DNA of 64,000 nucleotides from Hymenobacter psoromatis (GTDB lineage Bacteria; Bacteroidota; Bacteroidia; Cytophagales; Hymenobacteraceae), in the NCBI RefSeq assembly GCF_020012125.1, contig NZ_JAIFAG010000001.1:3658001-3722000 (forward strand). Direction: 5' to 3'. Below the pieces are notes generated by a model that saw only the letters and a program-made list of their open reading frames with translations, ran no database searches and had not been told where the DNA came from. Of the stretch, positions 53,712 to 63,608 are shown piece by piece (the stretch's first letter is position 1; every line of letters begins with the position of its first letter). The position numbers and the translations under genes were made by a program.

Positions 53712-54374
53712 TCACAGTCCATGCTCGTGGGCAAAGCGTACTAGCTCGGCCAGGCCGTGCACACCCAGCTTCTGCATCAGGTTGCGGCGGTGGGTGCTGA
53801 CTGTGAGCTCGGCCAGCGAGAGCCGGGCGGCGATGGCGCGGGTCGAAAGCCCTTCGCGCACCAGCCCCACGATTTCGCGCTCGCGGGCCGACAGCTGCCG
53901 CAGGCGCAGCAGCACGTCGGCATCGACTTGCCCCGGCACGGGGGGTAGGCCGGGCAGGGGCGGGCGGGTGCGCACCCGCGCCGGAAACACGAGTTGCCCC
54001 GTGTGCACGGCCCGGATGGCGGCCAGCAGCGCATCGGCCTCGGCCGACTTATCCAGGAAGCCGTGCGCCCCTGCTGTTGCCACCTGCGCCACCAGCACCG
54101 GCGAAGTGGCACTGCTGAACACCAGCACCCGCAGCGCCGGCCACTGGCGGCGTAGCAGCGGCAGCAGGCGCAGGCCGTCGTGAGGCGAGGGCAGGTGCAG
54201 GTCAAGCAATAGCAGGCTGGCGGGGGGGGTAGGGCCGGCCTCCAGGTACGCCAGCAGCGCCTCGCCGCTGGCAAACTGCCCGCTCACTTCCAAATCCGGC
54301 TCCTGGCAGAAGAGCGCGGCCAGCCCGCGCGTGAGGGCCGGGTGGTCATCAACGAGTAGCAGGCGGCACGGCAT
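53712..54374 (-). CDS. NarL/LuxR-type response regulator
   Basis: This is a 220-residue protein. The receiver domain (1-120) has LLVDDHPALTRG (acidic pocket), LLLLDLHLP with phospho-acceptor Asp 58 and GFLDKSAEAD with the conserved Lys. The LuxR-type helix-turn-helix (about 155-215) reads LSAREREIVGLVREGLSTRAIAARLSLAELTVSTHRRNLMQKLGV. It is 208 bp downstream of the sensor kinase in the same direction and is its likely partner. The inverted-repeat operators at 53642 and 56683 are the natural candidates for its binding sites. Confidence 0.92.
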   Translation of the reverse strand: MPCRLLLVDDHPALTRGLAALFCQEPDLEVSGQFASGEALLAYLEAGPTPPASLLLLDLHLPSPHDGLRLLPLLRRQWPALRVLVFSSATSPVLVAQVATAGAHGFLDKSAEADALLAAIRAVHTGQLVFPARVRTRPPLPGLPPVPGQVDADVLLRLRQLSAREREIVGLVREGLSTRAIAARLSLAELTVSTHRRNLMQKLGVHGLAELVRFAHEHGL

Positions 54375-54582
54375 GGGGCGAAGGAGTAAGTTAGTGAGTC
54401 AGTTAGTCAGCACGGTTTTGCGGATGGGCCCGGCTACCTTATCCATCATTTTGAGAATCATTCAGGCGCTGAATTTATAGGTTGAGCATCAGTCCATTAA
54501 CTTTACCTTAAGTGCCGGTTTTTTTTTGACCGATGGCTTACCTGCCACTTTGTGGCACTTGGTCGGGGCTCGGCGAGCTTAG

Positions 54583-56535
54583 TCAGATGGGCAGCTCTAC
54601 CGTCACGGTGGTACCCTGGCCGGGCTGGCTGCGCACCCGCACCTGGCCGCGCAGGTAGCCCGTGCGGGCCTGCACGCCGCGCAGCCCCAGACCACCCCGG
54701 CGCGGCGGCGGGGCCTGCGGGTCGAAGCCCAGGCCATCATCGGCCACGCGCAACAGCAGGGTAGTGGGCAGGCGGCGCACCGCTACCTGCACGTGGCGGG
54801 CCTGGGCGTGGCGCAGGGCATTGTGCAGCAGCTCGGCCACCATGCGGTAGGCGGCTTGCTGCACGGGTGGGGGTAGGGCGGCGGCGGCGGCATCGCAGTG
54901 GCAGCTGATGCGCGGGCCGTCGTCGGTCAGGCTCAGGGTTTCGGCGAGCAGGGCCACGGCTTCGGGCAGGGGTAGGGGCGCGCCGGGCGGCGTGGGCAGC
55001 AGCGCGTGGCTGAGGGCGCGCACGTCGTGGCGCAACTGGCGCAGCAGGGCCGCGCTGTGCACGTGGGCCTCGGTGAGGGCAGGCGGGCCGTGGGTGAGGG
55101 CCTGGCGCACGGCCCGGCCCTGCCAGGCTAGGTGCAGGGCCGTGAGGCCGGGGGCCAGCGCATCGTGCAGCTCGCGGGCCAGGGCCTCGCGCTCGTCTTC
55201 CTGGGCCACGATGAGGCGCTGGCCGGCGGCGGCGCGCTCGCGCAGGTGGCGCACGCGCCAGTCGGCGTTCTGGCGCTGGGCCTGCCGGAAGCGCGCCGGA
55301 AGCAGCGCGCTCAGCAACAGCAGCTCCAGGGCCAGGCCCCAGGCCAGGGCGTTGGGGTTGACCAGGTGAATATTGACCACTCCCGAACGATTGAGCATAA
55401 AATTAAGGCTACCCCCAAAAAAGCAGGCGTAGGCCAAGCCGTAGGAGGCCGCCAGCCGGCGCTGCGGCCGGCGGCCCCGCACGACCACGGCCAGCAGCAG
55501 CAGGCCGCCGCCCACCAGCATTATCCACAACACGGCCTCGCGGCTGCCGTTGAGAGCGGCCAGCGCGCCCGCGCCCGCCCGGCTAACCGGGTGCACCAGC
55601 AGCCCGTAGGCCAGGGAGGCGGCGGCCGCCAGCCCGCTCAGCCCCCAGCTGAGGCGATGCAGGCGGGGCCAGCCCTGGCGCAGGCGCACGAACCGGCTCA
55701 GCACCCGCAGCTGGCAGGCCAGGGCCAGCAGCAGCAGGCTATACTGCCCCAGCTGCCAGCCCAGGCTATACACTGGCTGCGGCAGCAGCCAGGCATCGAG
55801 GCCGTCTTCCATCAGCAAAAACCAGGTGCCGAACAGGATGTAAGCCCCGTACCAGAGGTAGAGGCGGTCGCGCAAGAAGGCAAACAGCAGTAGACTGAGC
55901 AGGGCGCTGCCCAGGTAGAAACCCAGCAGCCAGGTCCAGTTTTTGGTGAAGAAAAAAGCCTGCTCGTAGGCCAGGAAATCTTCGGTGGTCGTTAGGTCGG
56001 TGGGCAGGTAGGTGGCCCCGGTGTGGTTTTCCACGGCCAGGTACACCACGGCCTGGGCGTGGGCTTCCAGCCAGAAGGGCAGGCAACTGGCCCGCGCCGG
56101 AAAGCCCCGCGCCCTGGCCACTACCCGGCCGCTAGTGCCGGCCACGAAGCGTGCCGGCCCCCGCCCATCGGGCTGCACAAACAGCGCCGCGCTATCCACG
56201 AACGAGTAGAGGCTCCATACGAAGCGCGTGCGCTGGGGCAGCATGTTCACTACCGTGGCGCGCAGCCACAGCCGGTCGCGGGTGAAGCCCGCCTGAAACA
56301 CCCGGCCCGGCGGCATCGACCGGAAGCGGCCCGCCGCCCACAGGGCCGCCGCCCGGCCGCCGCTCAGGGACTGCGCGCCGGGGTCGAAGCAGTAGGCGAA
56401 GTAAGGCAGCCAGGGGCCGTCATTGCGGGCTTGCAGCCGGAGGGTGTTGGCGGGCGCGGGGGAGGTAGGGAGGCGGGCCAGCGCGGCCCCCAATGGCAGC
56501 AGCCACAGCCAGCCAATAAGTAAAGCGTAGCGCAT
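54583..56535 (-). CDS. 7TM-DISM sensor histidine kinase (HisKA_3)
   Basis: This is a 650-residue protein from ATG 56535. A signal peptide or first helix is followed by a periplasmic 7TMR-DISMED2-like domain (about 25-180), then seven transmembrane helices (about 190-400), then a HisKA_3 dimerisation domain with phospho-acceptor His near residue 456 (EREALARELHDALAPGL). The HATPase domain near the end has RVADDGLGFDP and GLGLRGVQARTGYLRGQ. The pairing with a NarL-type regulator downstream is typical. The ligand is unknown; DISMED2 domains often bind carbohydrates. Its own promoter carries the same inverted repeat as the DUF5723 promoter, suggesting autoregulation. Confidence 0.92.
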   Translation of the reverse strand: MRYALLIGWLWLLPLGAALARLPTSPAPANTLRLQARNDGPWLPYFAYCFDPGAQSLSGGRAAALWAAGRFRSMPPGRVFQAGFTRDRLWLRATVVNMLPQRTRFVWSLYSFVDSAALFVQPDGRGPARFVAGTSGRVVARARGFPARASCLPFWLEAHAQAVVYLAVENHTGATYLPTDLTTTEDFLAYEQAFFFTKNWTWLLGFYLGSALLSLLLFAFLRDRLYLWYGAYILFGTWFLLMEDGLDAWLLPQPVYSLGWQLGQYSLLLLALACQLRVLSRFVRLRQGWPRLHRLSWGLSGLAAAASLAYGLLVHPVSRAGAGALAALNGSREAVLWIMLVGGGLLLLAVVVRGRRPQRRLAASYGLAYACFFGGSLNFMLNRSGVVNIHLVNPNALAWGLALELLLLSALLPARFRQAQRQNADWRVRHLRERAAAGQRLIVAQEDEREALARELHDALAPGLTALHLAWQGRAVRQALTHGPPALTEAHVHSAALLRQLRHDVRALSHALLPTPPGAPLPLPEAVALLAETLSLTDDGPRISCHCDAAAAALPPPVQQAAYRMVAELLHNALRHAQARHVQVAVRRLPTTLLLRVADDGLGFDPQAPPPRRGGLGLRGVQARTGYLRGQVRVRSQPGQGTTVTVELPI

Positions 56536-56650
56536 AGGCAACGGGGCGTGGATAGGGCCAGGAATTCTACCTCAACCTGCACTTAAAGTAACAAGCTAAC
56601 TCCCAAATGCTTATTGGGCGCTCATGGCCGGCTGGCGCGGGTCATTTCAG

Positions 56651-56698
56651 CAAAGGTTCAGCCAGTTGGGTAGACCAGGCAATACCTAGTTGTAGGTA
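56651..56698 (-). promoter_or_regulatory. Regulated promoter of the sensor kinase with inverted-repeat operator
   Basis: On the minus strand TACCTACAACTAGGTA (plus 56683-56698) is followed directly by TTG (56680-56682), a 21-bp spacer and AACCTTTG (56651-56658). The arrangement and 23 of 25 bases around the operator match the DUF5723 promoter at 53611. The first -7 base is not T in either promoter, so both may be weak without an activator. Confidence 0.7.
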
Positions 56699-56704
56699 AT
56701 TTTT

Positions 56705-57028
56705 AGGGAGCCGCCTACCCCCCGGCCCGCGGCATACGGGCGGCCCGCCGCCAACCCCGGCCCCGCCAGGCGCGTACAGAAAGGTTGTTTATGTCAACAG
56801 CATCTTCCAAACTCGCTAGCCGCGGGGGCCTGGCGGCCCACGGGGCTCTTGCCGGTCGCGCATTCGCGGCGGCATGTCGCACGGGTTTATGGGCCATGCT
56901 CGCCGAAAACATTTCCGCGCTGGCGGGGGCTGACGAAGGCAGCGCTGCCGCGCCTACTAGTGGCCGGGTAGCGGCCTACCTCCTACTGTCGCGGGCTCAA
57001 CATCAGCAAGTAAGAACTAAAAAAAATT
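56705..57028. other. Intergenic stretch, no gene recognised
   Basis: This stretch lies between the kinase promoter and the glycosidase gene. A 102-residue open frame starting at 56785 crosses into the next gene in another frame and has no recognisable domain. I see no RNA gene or repeat here. An A-rich stretch (AAAAAAAATT) directly precedes the ATG at 57029. Confidence 0.5.
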
Positions 57029-58234
57029 ATGGGAAAACTAGTGACCGACAACCCGTTCGCCTCCTTCTGGTGGGGCGGCTACGAATGCACTGACCAGCTC
57101 AACGCCTTCGGCAACCGGGTGGATTTTTTACCCCTCACCGGCCACTTGCAGCTGCTGGATGAAGACTACCAGGACCTGAAGCCGTTCAACATCAAGACTG
57201 TGCGCGAAGGCATTCGCTGGGCGATGATTGAGAAAACGCCCTACCAGTATGATTTCAGCACGGTGCGCACGATGCTGCAAGCCGGGCAGCGCCACGGCAT
57301 TCAGCAGGTGTGGGACTTGTGCCACTTCGGCTACCCCGACGACCTGACGCCGCTGCACCCCATGTTTGCGCGGCGCTTTGCGGCGCTGTGCCGGGCCTTC
57401 GTGGATTTTTACCGCGCCGAGCGGCCCGAGGGCACGCTCATTGTCACACCCATCAATGAGGTCAGCTTTATGTCGTGGCTGGGGGGCGACGCGCGCGGCA
57501 CCTCGCCCTACTGCGTGGGTCAGGGCTGGGAAGTGAAATACGGCCTGATGCGCGCCTACATTGAGGGTAGTTGGGCCCTGCGCGAGGCCGACCCAAGTAT
57601 CCGCTTTCTCAGTACTGAGCCGCTCATCAATATCGTGGCCCCGCCCAACCCCTGGGTCAGCCATCAGCGCGAAGCCCGCCGGATGCACCGTGACCAGTTC
57701 CAGGCTATTGACATCCTCTCGGGCCGCATGTGCCCCGAGCTGGGCGGCCACGAAAGCCTGCTCGACATCATCGGCTTTAATTACTACTACGACAACCAGT
57801 GGCAGCTGCGCCCGCACCGCCACCTGGGCTGGAACGACCCCGTGATGGACCCCCGCTGGGTGCCCCTTAGCGAGCTGTTGCGCCAGGCGCACAAGCGCTA
57901 CCAGCGCCCCTTCGTGATTACCGAAACCAGCCACCCCGGCGAAGACCGGCCCCTGTGGTGGAACATGATTGGCCGCGAGTGCGCCCAGGCGCTAAGCAAG
58001 GGCCTACCCCTGCTCGGGGTGTGCCTCTACCCCATCATCGACCGCCCCGACTGGGACCACCTCGACCAGTGGCACCGCTCCGGTCTCTGGGATGCCGGAT
58101 TAGTGCCCGATGGCCCGCCCCGCCGCCACCTGCACCAGGAGAGTGCCGCGGCCCTATTGCGAGCCCAAGAACTGGTGCGGCAGGCTATACCTAAAGCTCC
58201 TAACCCCCGGCCCCGGCGCGTGCTGGCCGGGTAG
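57029..58234 (+). CDS. Clan-A glycoside hydrolase, GH1-like
   Basis: This is a 401-residue protein without a signal peptide. It begins NPFASFWWGGYECTDQLN and has a TIM-barrel layout with TPINEVSF (acid/base Glu after Asn) and, about 150 residues later, FVITETSHPGED (nucleophile Glu), the clan-A pair. Similar proteins are labelled family 1 beta-glucosidase in Bacteroidota, but several GH1 sequence blocks are weak, so the exact family is uncertain. It is cytoplasmic. No transporter or regulator for its substrate is adjacent, and the gene stands alone before the palindrome at 58234. Confidence 0.72.
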   Translation: MGKLVTDNPFASFWWGGYECTDQLNAFGNRVDFLPLTGHLQLLDEDYQDLKPFNIKTVREGIRWAMIEKTPYQYDFSTVRTMLQAGQRHGIQQVWDLCHFGYPDDLTPLHPMFARRFAALCRAFVDFYRAERPEGTLIVTPINEVSFMSWLGGDARGTSPYCVGQGWEVKYGLMRAYIEGSWALREADPSIRFLSTEPLINIVAPPNPWVSHQREARRMHRDQFQAIDILSGRMCPELGGHESLLDIIGFNYYYDNQWQLRPHRHLGWNDPVMDPRWVPLSELLRQAHKRYQRPFVITETSHPGEDRPLWWNMIGRECAQALSKGLPLLGVCLYPIIDRPDWDHLDQWHRSGLWDAGLVPDGPPRRHLHQESAAALLRAQELVRQAIPKAPNPRPRRVLAG

Positions 58235-58346
58235 CGCGTAGGGTAAGCTTTAGCTTGCCGTATTATTGCAGAAATCAGTAATTTACGGCAAACTAAAGTT
58301 TACCTCACACTCGTTCAGTCGGCAAGCTAAAGCTTACCCTACGCGC
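58234..58346. repeat. Palindromic repeat filling the glycosidase-ogt gap
   Basis: The 27-base arms 58234-58260 and 58320-58346 are perfect complements carrying GTAAGCTTTAGCTTGCCG. Inside is a degenerate third copy, GGCAAACTAAAGTTTACC. The left arm starts on the last base of the glycosidase stop codon and the right arm ends 1 bp before the ogt ATG at 58348. Confidence 0.88.
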
Positions 58347-58347
58347 T

Positions 58348-58839
58348 ATGCAAGCCATCGCCCATTTATACTCGCCCATTGGGATGCTGGCTTTGCGCGG
58401 CTCCGACGCGGGCCTGCACGCCGTAGGCTTCGTAGACCGCGAGGCACCGGCCCCTACCCCCCCGGCGGCCGTAGCTGCCTGCCTGCAAGCGCCTTATCAG
58501 CAATTAAAAGCCTATTTCGGCCGCGAGCTGCGCGAATTCGATTTGCCGTGCGCGCCGCTTGGCGGCACCGACTTTCAGCGGCGAGTGTGGGCGGCGCTGG
58601 CGGGCATTGGGCACGGCCGCACGGCCTCGTACCTGGACGTGGCCCAGCTCTTGAATAACCCGAAATCGGTGCGGGCCGTGGGCGCGGCCAATGGGCAGAA
58701 CCCGCTGGCCATTGTGTGGCCCTGCCACCGCGTGGTGGGGGCCGATGGCGCGCTTACCGGCTACGCCGGCGGCCTGCTGCGCAAGCGCTGGCTGCTGGAC
58801 TTTGAGCGGCCCGAGCGCCAGGGCGCGCTTTTTGGCTGA
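58348..58839 (+). CDS. ogt: Methylated-DNA--protein-cysteine methyltransferase
   Basis: This is a 163-residue protein. FQRRVWAALAGIGHGRTASY is the DNA-binding helix region and VWPCHRVVGADGALTGYAGGLLRKRWLL contains the active-site PCHR cysteine. It removes O6-methyl (and larger alkyl) groups from guanine in a one-use reaction. It has the short Ogt form without the AdaA domain. The 5' UTR is formed by the palindrome at 58234-58346. Confidence 0.95.
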   Translation: MQAIAHLYSPIGMLALRGSDAGLHAVGFVDREAPAPTPPAAVAACLQAPYQQLKAYFGRELREFDLPCAPLGGTDFQRRVWAALAGIGHGRTASYLDVAQLLNNPKSVRAVGAANGQNPLAIVWPCHRVVGADGALTGYAGGLLRKRWLLDFERPERQGALFG

Positions 58840-58866
58840 GTGGCTGGTTTGGCCAGCAAAGAAGCG

Positions 58867-58959
58867 CGGTTATGCTAACGAAGGAAGCATCCCGCCCGCG
58901 CAAGTAAGCAATGCCGTTGCAACGAAGCGGGCGAGATGCTTCCTTCATCAGCATGACCG
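58867..58959. repeat. Imperfect palindrome related to the GTCATGCTGA family
   Basis: Arms 58867-58899 and 58927-58959 pair with four mismatches. They share GGTCATGCTGA and GAAGGAAGCATC-like strings, and are related at the outer end to the palindromes at 22171 and 61165. It lies between ogt and the prolyl oligopeptidase gene. Confidence 0.75.
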
Positions 58960-59025
58960 TTCCCTTTACACTGGTTGCCTCCCGTATTCTGCTTACTTTG
59001 CGGGCCCTACCTTCTTGCTTTTCTC

Positions 59026-61155
<2,130 letters not shown>

Positions 61156-61164
61156 GAACATTAT

Positions 61165-61274
61165 AAAAAAGAACGGTCATGCTGAGCTTGCCGAAGCATC
61201 TCTACCGCTTCATCTGCTTTGTTGAACGGCGTGGCAGAGATGCTTCGGCAAGCTCAGCATGACCGTTCTTTTTT
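61165..61274. repeat. Dispersed palindrome, GTCATGCTGAGC family (copy 2), with A/T-run ends
   Basis: The 39-base arms 61165-61203 and 61236-61274 are perfect complements and contain GAACGGTCATGCTGAGCTTG, shared with 22171-22228. The A-run and T-run ends make it terminator-like for the upstream gene. The 32-nt loop is unrelated to other copies. Confidence 0.9.
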
Positions 61275-61332
61275 AGTTTATTAAAAGCAAAATTTGAGTT
61301 GGCATAGCCCGAATCTTGCTTTATTTTTGAGC

Positions 61333-62085
61333 ATGAAATACTTATTATGGGTCCTGCTCTGCGCCGGCTTTACCGTAAGCGAAGCGGCGGCTCAGCAAGT
61401 AATTCCACCGCTGAAAAAAGACTTTCTCGACTCCGCCTGGCACGTACTGCCCTCGGCGGTCGGGGCTCACTACCGCCGCGAAACCGAATGGCGCGACAGC
61501 ACGGCGGGCGAAGTGCGCGACTATTTTCTGAGTGGGCAATTGCAAAGCCGGGAGGAGTTTGATAATATTCGCATACGCCGCTACGATGGAGTAAGCGAGT
61601 ATTTTGCGAAAGATGGCCAACTGCTTAGCCACAAGGAGTTCACGCACGGCGAGACTACGGGCGAACATCGCCACTACTACCCCGGTGGGCAGCTAAAGCG
61701 CCGCTAGCACTACGCCGCCGGTAAGCGCCTTGATGGCGAGTGCTTTGCCGCCAATGGAGCCACCATGCCCTACTTCGAGTACTACATTATGCCCGTGTAC
61801 TCGGGAGGAGATGGCAGCCCGCGCGCTATTGCGGCGGCCGTTGGCCAGCGCTTCACGTACCCGGAAGATGCCCGCCGCATGGGCATTCAAGGCCAGGTCG
61901 TGCTTACGTTTTTTGTCAACACGCAGGGCCAAGTGGAAGATATAAAGGTTATTGAGGGCCTTTGGCCATCCGTTAATACGGAAGCCATGCTAGCAGTCAG
62001 CAAGCTGAAGCGCTTCAAACCAGCGCTCATTAATGGCGAGCCGGCTAGGTTCAGTTTTAAACTGCCGCTGCAACTGAAGCTCTGA
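61333..62085 (+). pseudogene. YwqK-repeat/TonB C-terminal protein interrupted by one in-frame TAG
   Basis: The frame from ATG 61333 to 62085 would give about 250 residues. It has a signal peptide (ending EAAAQ), two or three MORN/YwqK-like repeats (GEVRDYFLSGQLQSREEF, SEYFAKDGQLLSHKEF, EHRHYYPGGQLKRR), then VYSGGDG and a TonB C-terminal domain (YPEDARRMGIQGQVVLTFFVNTQGQVEDIKVI...). At codon 125 (61705-61707) the reading is LKRR-TAG-HYAAGKRLDGE, with the frame open on both sides. As in the DUF5723 gene, a single TAG is the only lesion. Intact relatives are energy-transducer-like proteins. With the stop, only the repeat part would be exported. Confidence 0.8.
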
Positions 62086-62109
62086 CTAGCGGGCTCGCAT
62101 TGCGGCAGC

Positions 62110-63003
62110 TCACTCCGCCAGCCGGTGCAGCTCCTGATATAGCAGATTATTCTCCCAAAACAATTGCGTTACCATACCCACGTGCTTCTTGCCGGGCAGC
62201 ACCGTGTACTTCGGCTCCTGGCCCAGCTGCTTCATGCGCTGCCGGAATTTCTCGCTGCTGATTTTAATGGAGGGGTAGGTATCGCCGCCGATATAGATGC
62301 TAAACGGCGGCGCACCGGCCCGCATGTGGTACAGGGCCGACGCCTGCCGCCACACCGCCGGGTCCTGGCTGAACGGCACCAGGTATTTTTCATCGCCGGC
62401 ATATTGCATTTTGGTGAGGTAGTCGAGCATGTCGAGGCCGGCGGGGTCGTCGAGCAGCACGGCGTGGGCGGCGCGGGGGGGTAGGCCCACCCGCGCCAGC
62501 AGCGTATCGGAGCCGGTGGCCAGCAGGGCGGCCAGCCCACCGCCCGCCGAGTGGCCCATCAGCACAAGGCGGGCCGGGTCGCCGCCGTACTCGCCGATGT
62601 GAGCCACCGTCCAGGCCAGGGCGCGGGCGCAGTCGTAAGCCTGCGCGGGCACCAACACTTGGGGCGCGAGCCGGTAGCTAATTACCACGCCCACAAATCC
62701 TTGCCGGGCCAGGCGCCGCCCGATGGCTTTATACAAGATATCATCTTTGCTGCCGCTGTCCCAGCTGCCGCCGTGGATGAAGAGCACCACCGGCCGGGGG
62801 GTAGGGCTAGCTTTGGTGGGCTGATACACGTCGAGCAGCTGGCTTTTGGGGTCAAAATCGGGGGCCGAGGCGGACACGTAGGCGATGTTGGCCACGCGGT
62901 GGCTGGCGCGGGCCACGGCCCACTCGTTGGCCAGCAGCACGGTGGCGGCGGCCAGCAGCAGGCCCAGCGGCGGCAGCGCCAGCCAACGAAAAAAAGGCTT
63001 CAT
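62110..63003 (-). CDS. Membrane-anchored carboxylesterase (BD-FAE/HSL-like)
   Basis: This is a 297-residue protein from ATG 63003 with an N-terminal hydrophobic anchor (WLALPPLGLLLAAATVLLA). VVLFIHGGSWDSGSKD is the oxyanion HGG motif. VLMGHSAGGGLAALLA carries the catalytic Ser in GHSAGG. The C-terminal GKKHVGMVTQLF supplies the His. It probably hydrolyses small esters in the periplasm. It converges with the broken YwqK/TonB gene. Confidence 0.88.
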   Translation of the reverse strand: MKPFFRWLALPPLGLLLAAATVLLANEWAVARASHRVANIAYVSASAPDFDPKSQLLDVYQPTKASPTPRPVVLFIHGGSWDSGSKDDILYKAIGRRLARQGFVGVVISYRLAPQVLVPAQAYDCARALAWTVAHIGEYGGDPARLVLMGHSAGGGLAALLATGSDTLLARVGLPPRAAHAVLLDDPAGLDMLDYLTKMQYAGDEKYLVPFSQDPAVWRQASALYHMRAGAPPFSIYIGGDTYPSIKISSEKFRQRMKQLGQEPKYTVLPGKKHVGMVTQLFWENNLLYQELHRLAE

Positions 63004-63148
63004 AAGGAGAGGGTAAGCAGGGGGGTAGGGAGCCCCCGACCTACGGCGGGGCGGCCAAAGTGGTTGGAGCAAAGCGGCACGGAAATAGAGACTGTCATGT
63101 TTTGTTCGTAAATTACATGTATTCGGCCTTCTCCAATGGCCCTTCCTT

Positions 63149-63484
63149 ATGCAACACTACACTGCTTCCCCCATGTCCGTCGTCACTACTGCCCGCACGC
63201 GCACCCATGAGCTGCAGCTCTGGACGCCCTGCTTCCAGGCCGTAGCGGCCGGCACCAAGCCCTTCGACGTGCGCGAAAACGATGCTGATTTTCAGGTCGG
63301 CGACGCGCTTTTAATCCGGGAATTCGACCCCGATGACCGAACATACAGCGGCCAAACGCTGCTACGCTGGGTCAGCTACGTGATGCCCGGCGGCGCGTTT
63401 GGCGTCGAGGCGGGCTGGTGCGTGCTAGGCCTGGGCAACGTGGCTCCGCTGCCGCCCGGCATCACCGACACGCGCCTCTGGTAG
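63149..63484 (+). CDS. DUF3850 domain protein (ASCH/PUA-like)
   Basis: This is a 111-residue protein (or 103 if it starts at the in-frame ATG at 63173). THELQLWTPCFQAVAAGTKPFDVRENDADFQVGDALLIREFDP and GGAFGVEAGWCVLGLG match DUF3850, a small PUA-superfamily fold linked to RNA or nucleotide binding and often phage-borne. Function unknown. It stands alone with no phage genes nearby. Confidence 0.83.
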   Translation: MQHYTASPMSVVTTARTRTHELQLWTPCFQAVAAGTKPFDVRENDADFQVGDALLIREFDPDDRTYSGQTLLRWVSYVMPGGAFGVEAGWCVLGLGNVAPLPPGITDTRLW

Positions 63485-63608
63485 GCCCGGCCCGGTTACG
63501 AGTTGGTTAGGAAATTATTACCCCGGCATTTCGCCGGGGCAGGGCTATTTTTGCCCATCCCCAACCGGGCCGCTTCTTCTTTCACTTGGCTCTTCATTTC
63601 CCTACCGC

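Noticed and set aside
56785..57093. 102-codon open frame before the glycosidase
   Set aside because: Overlaps the real gene in another frame, has no domain, and its start is unconvincing.
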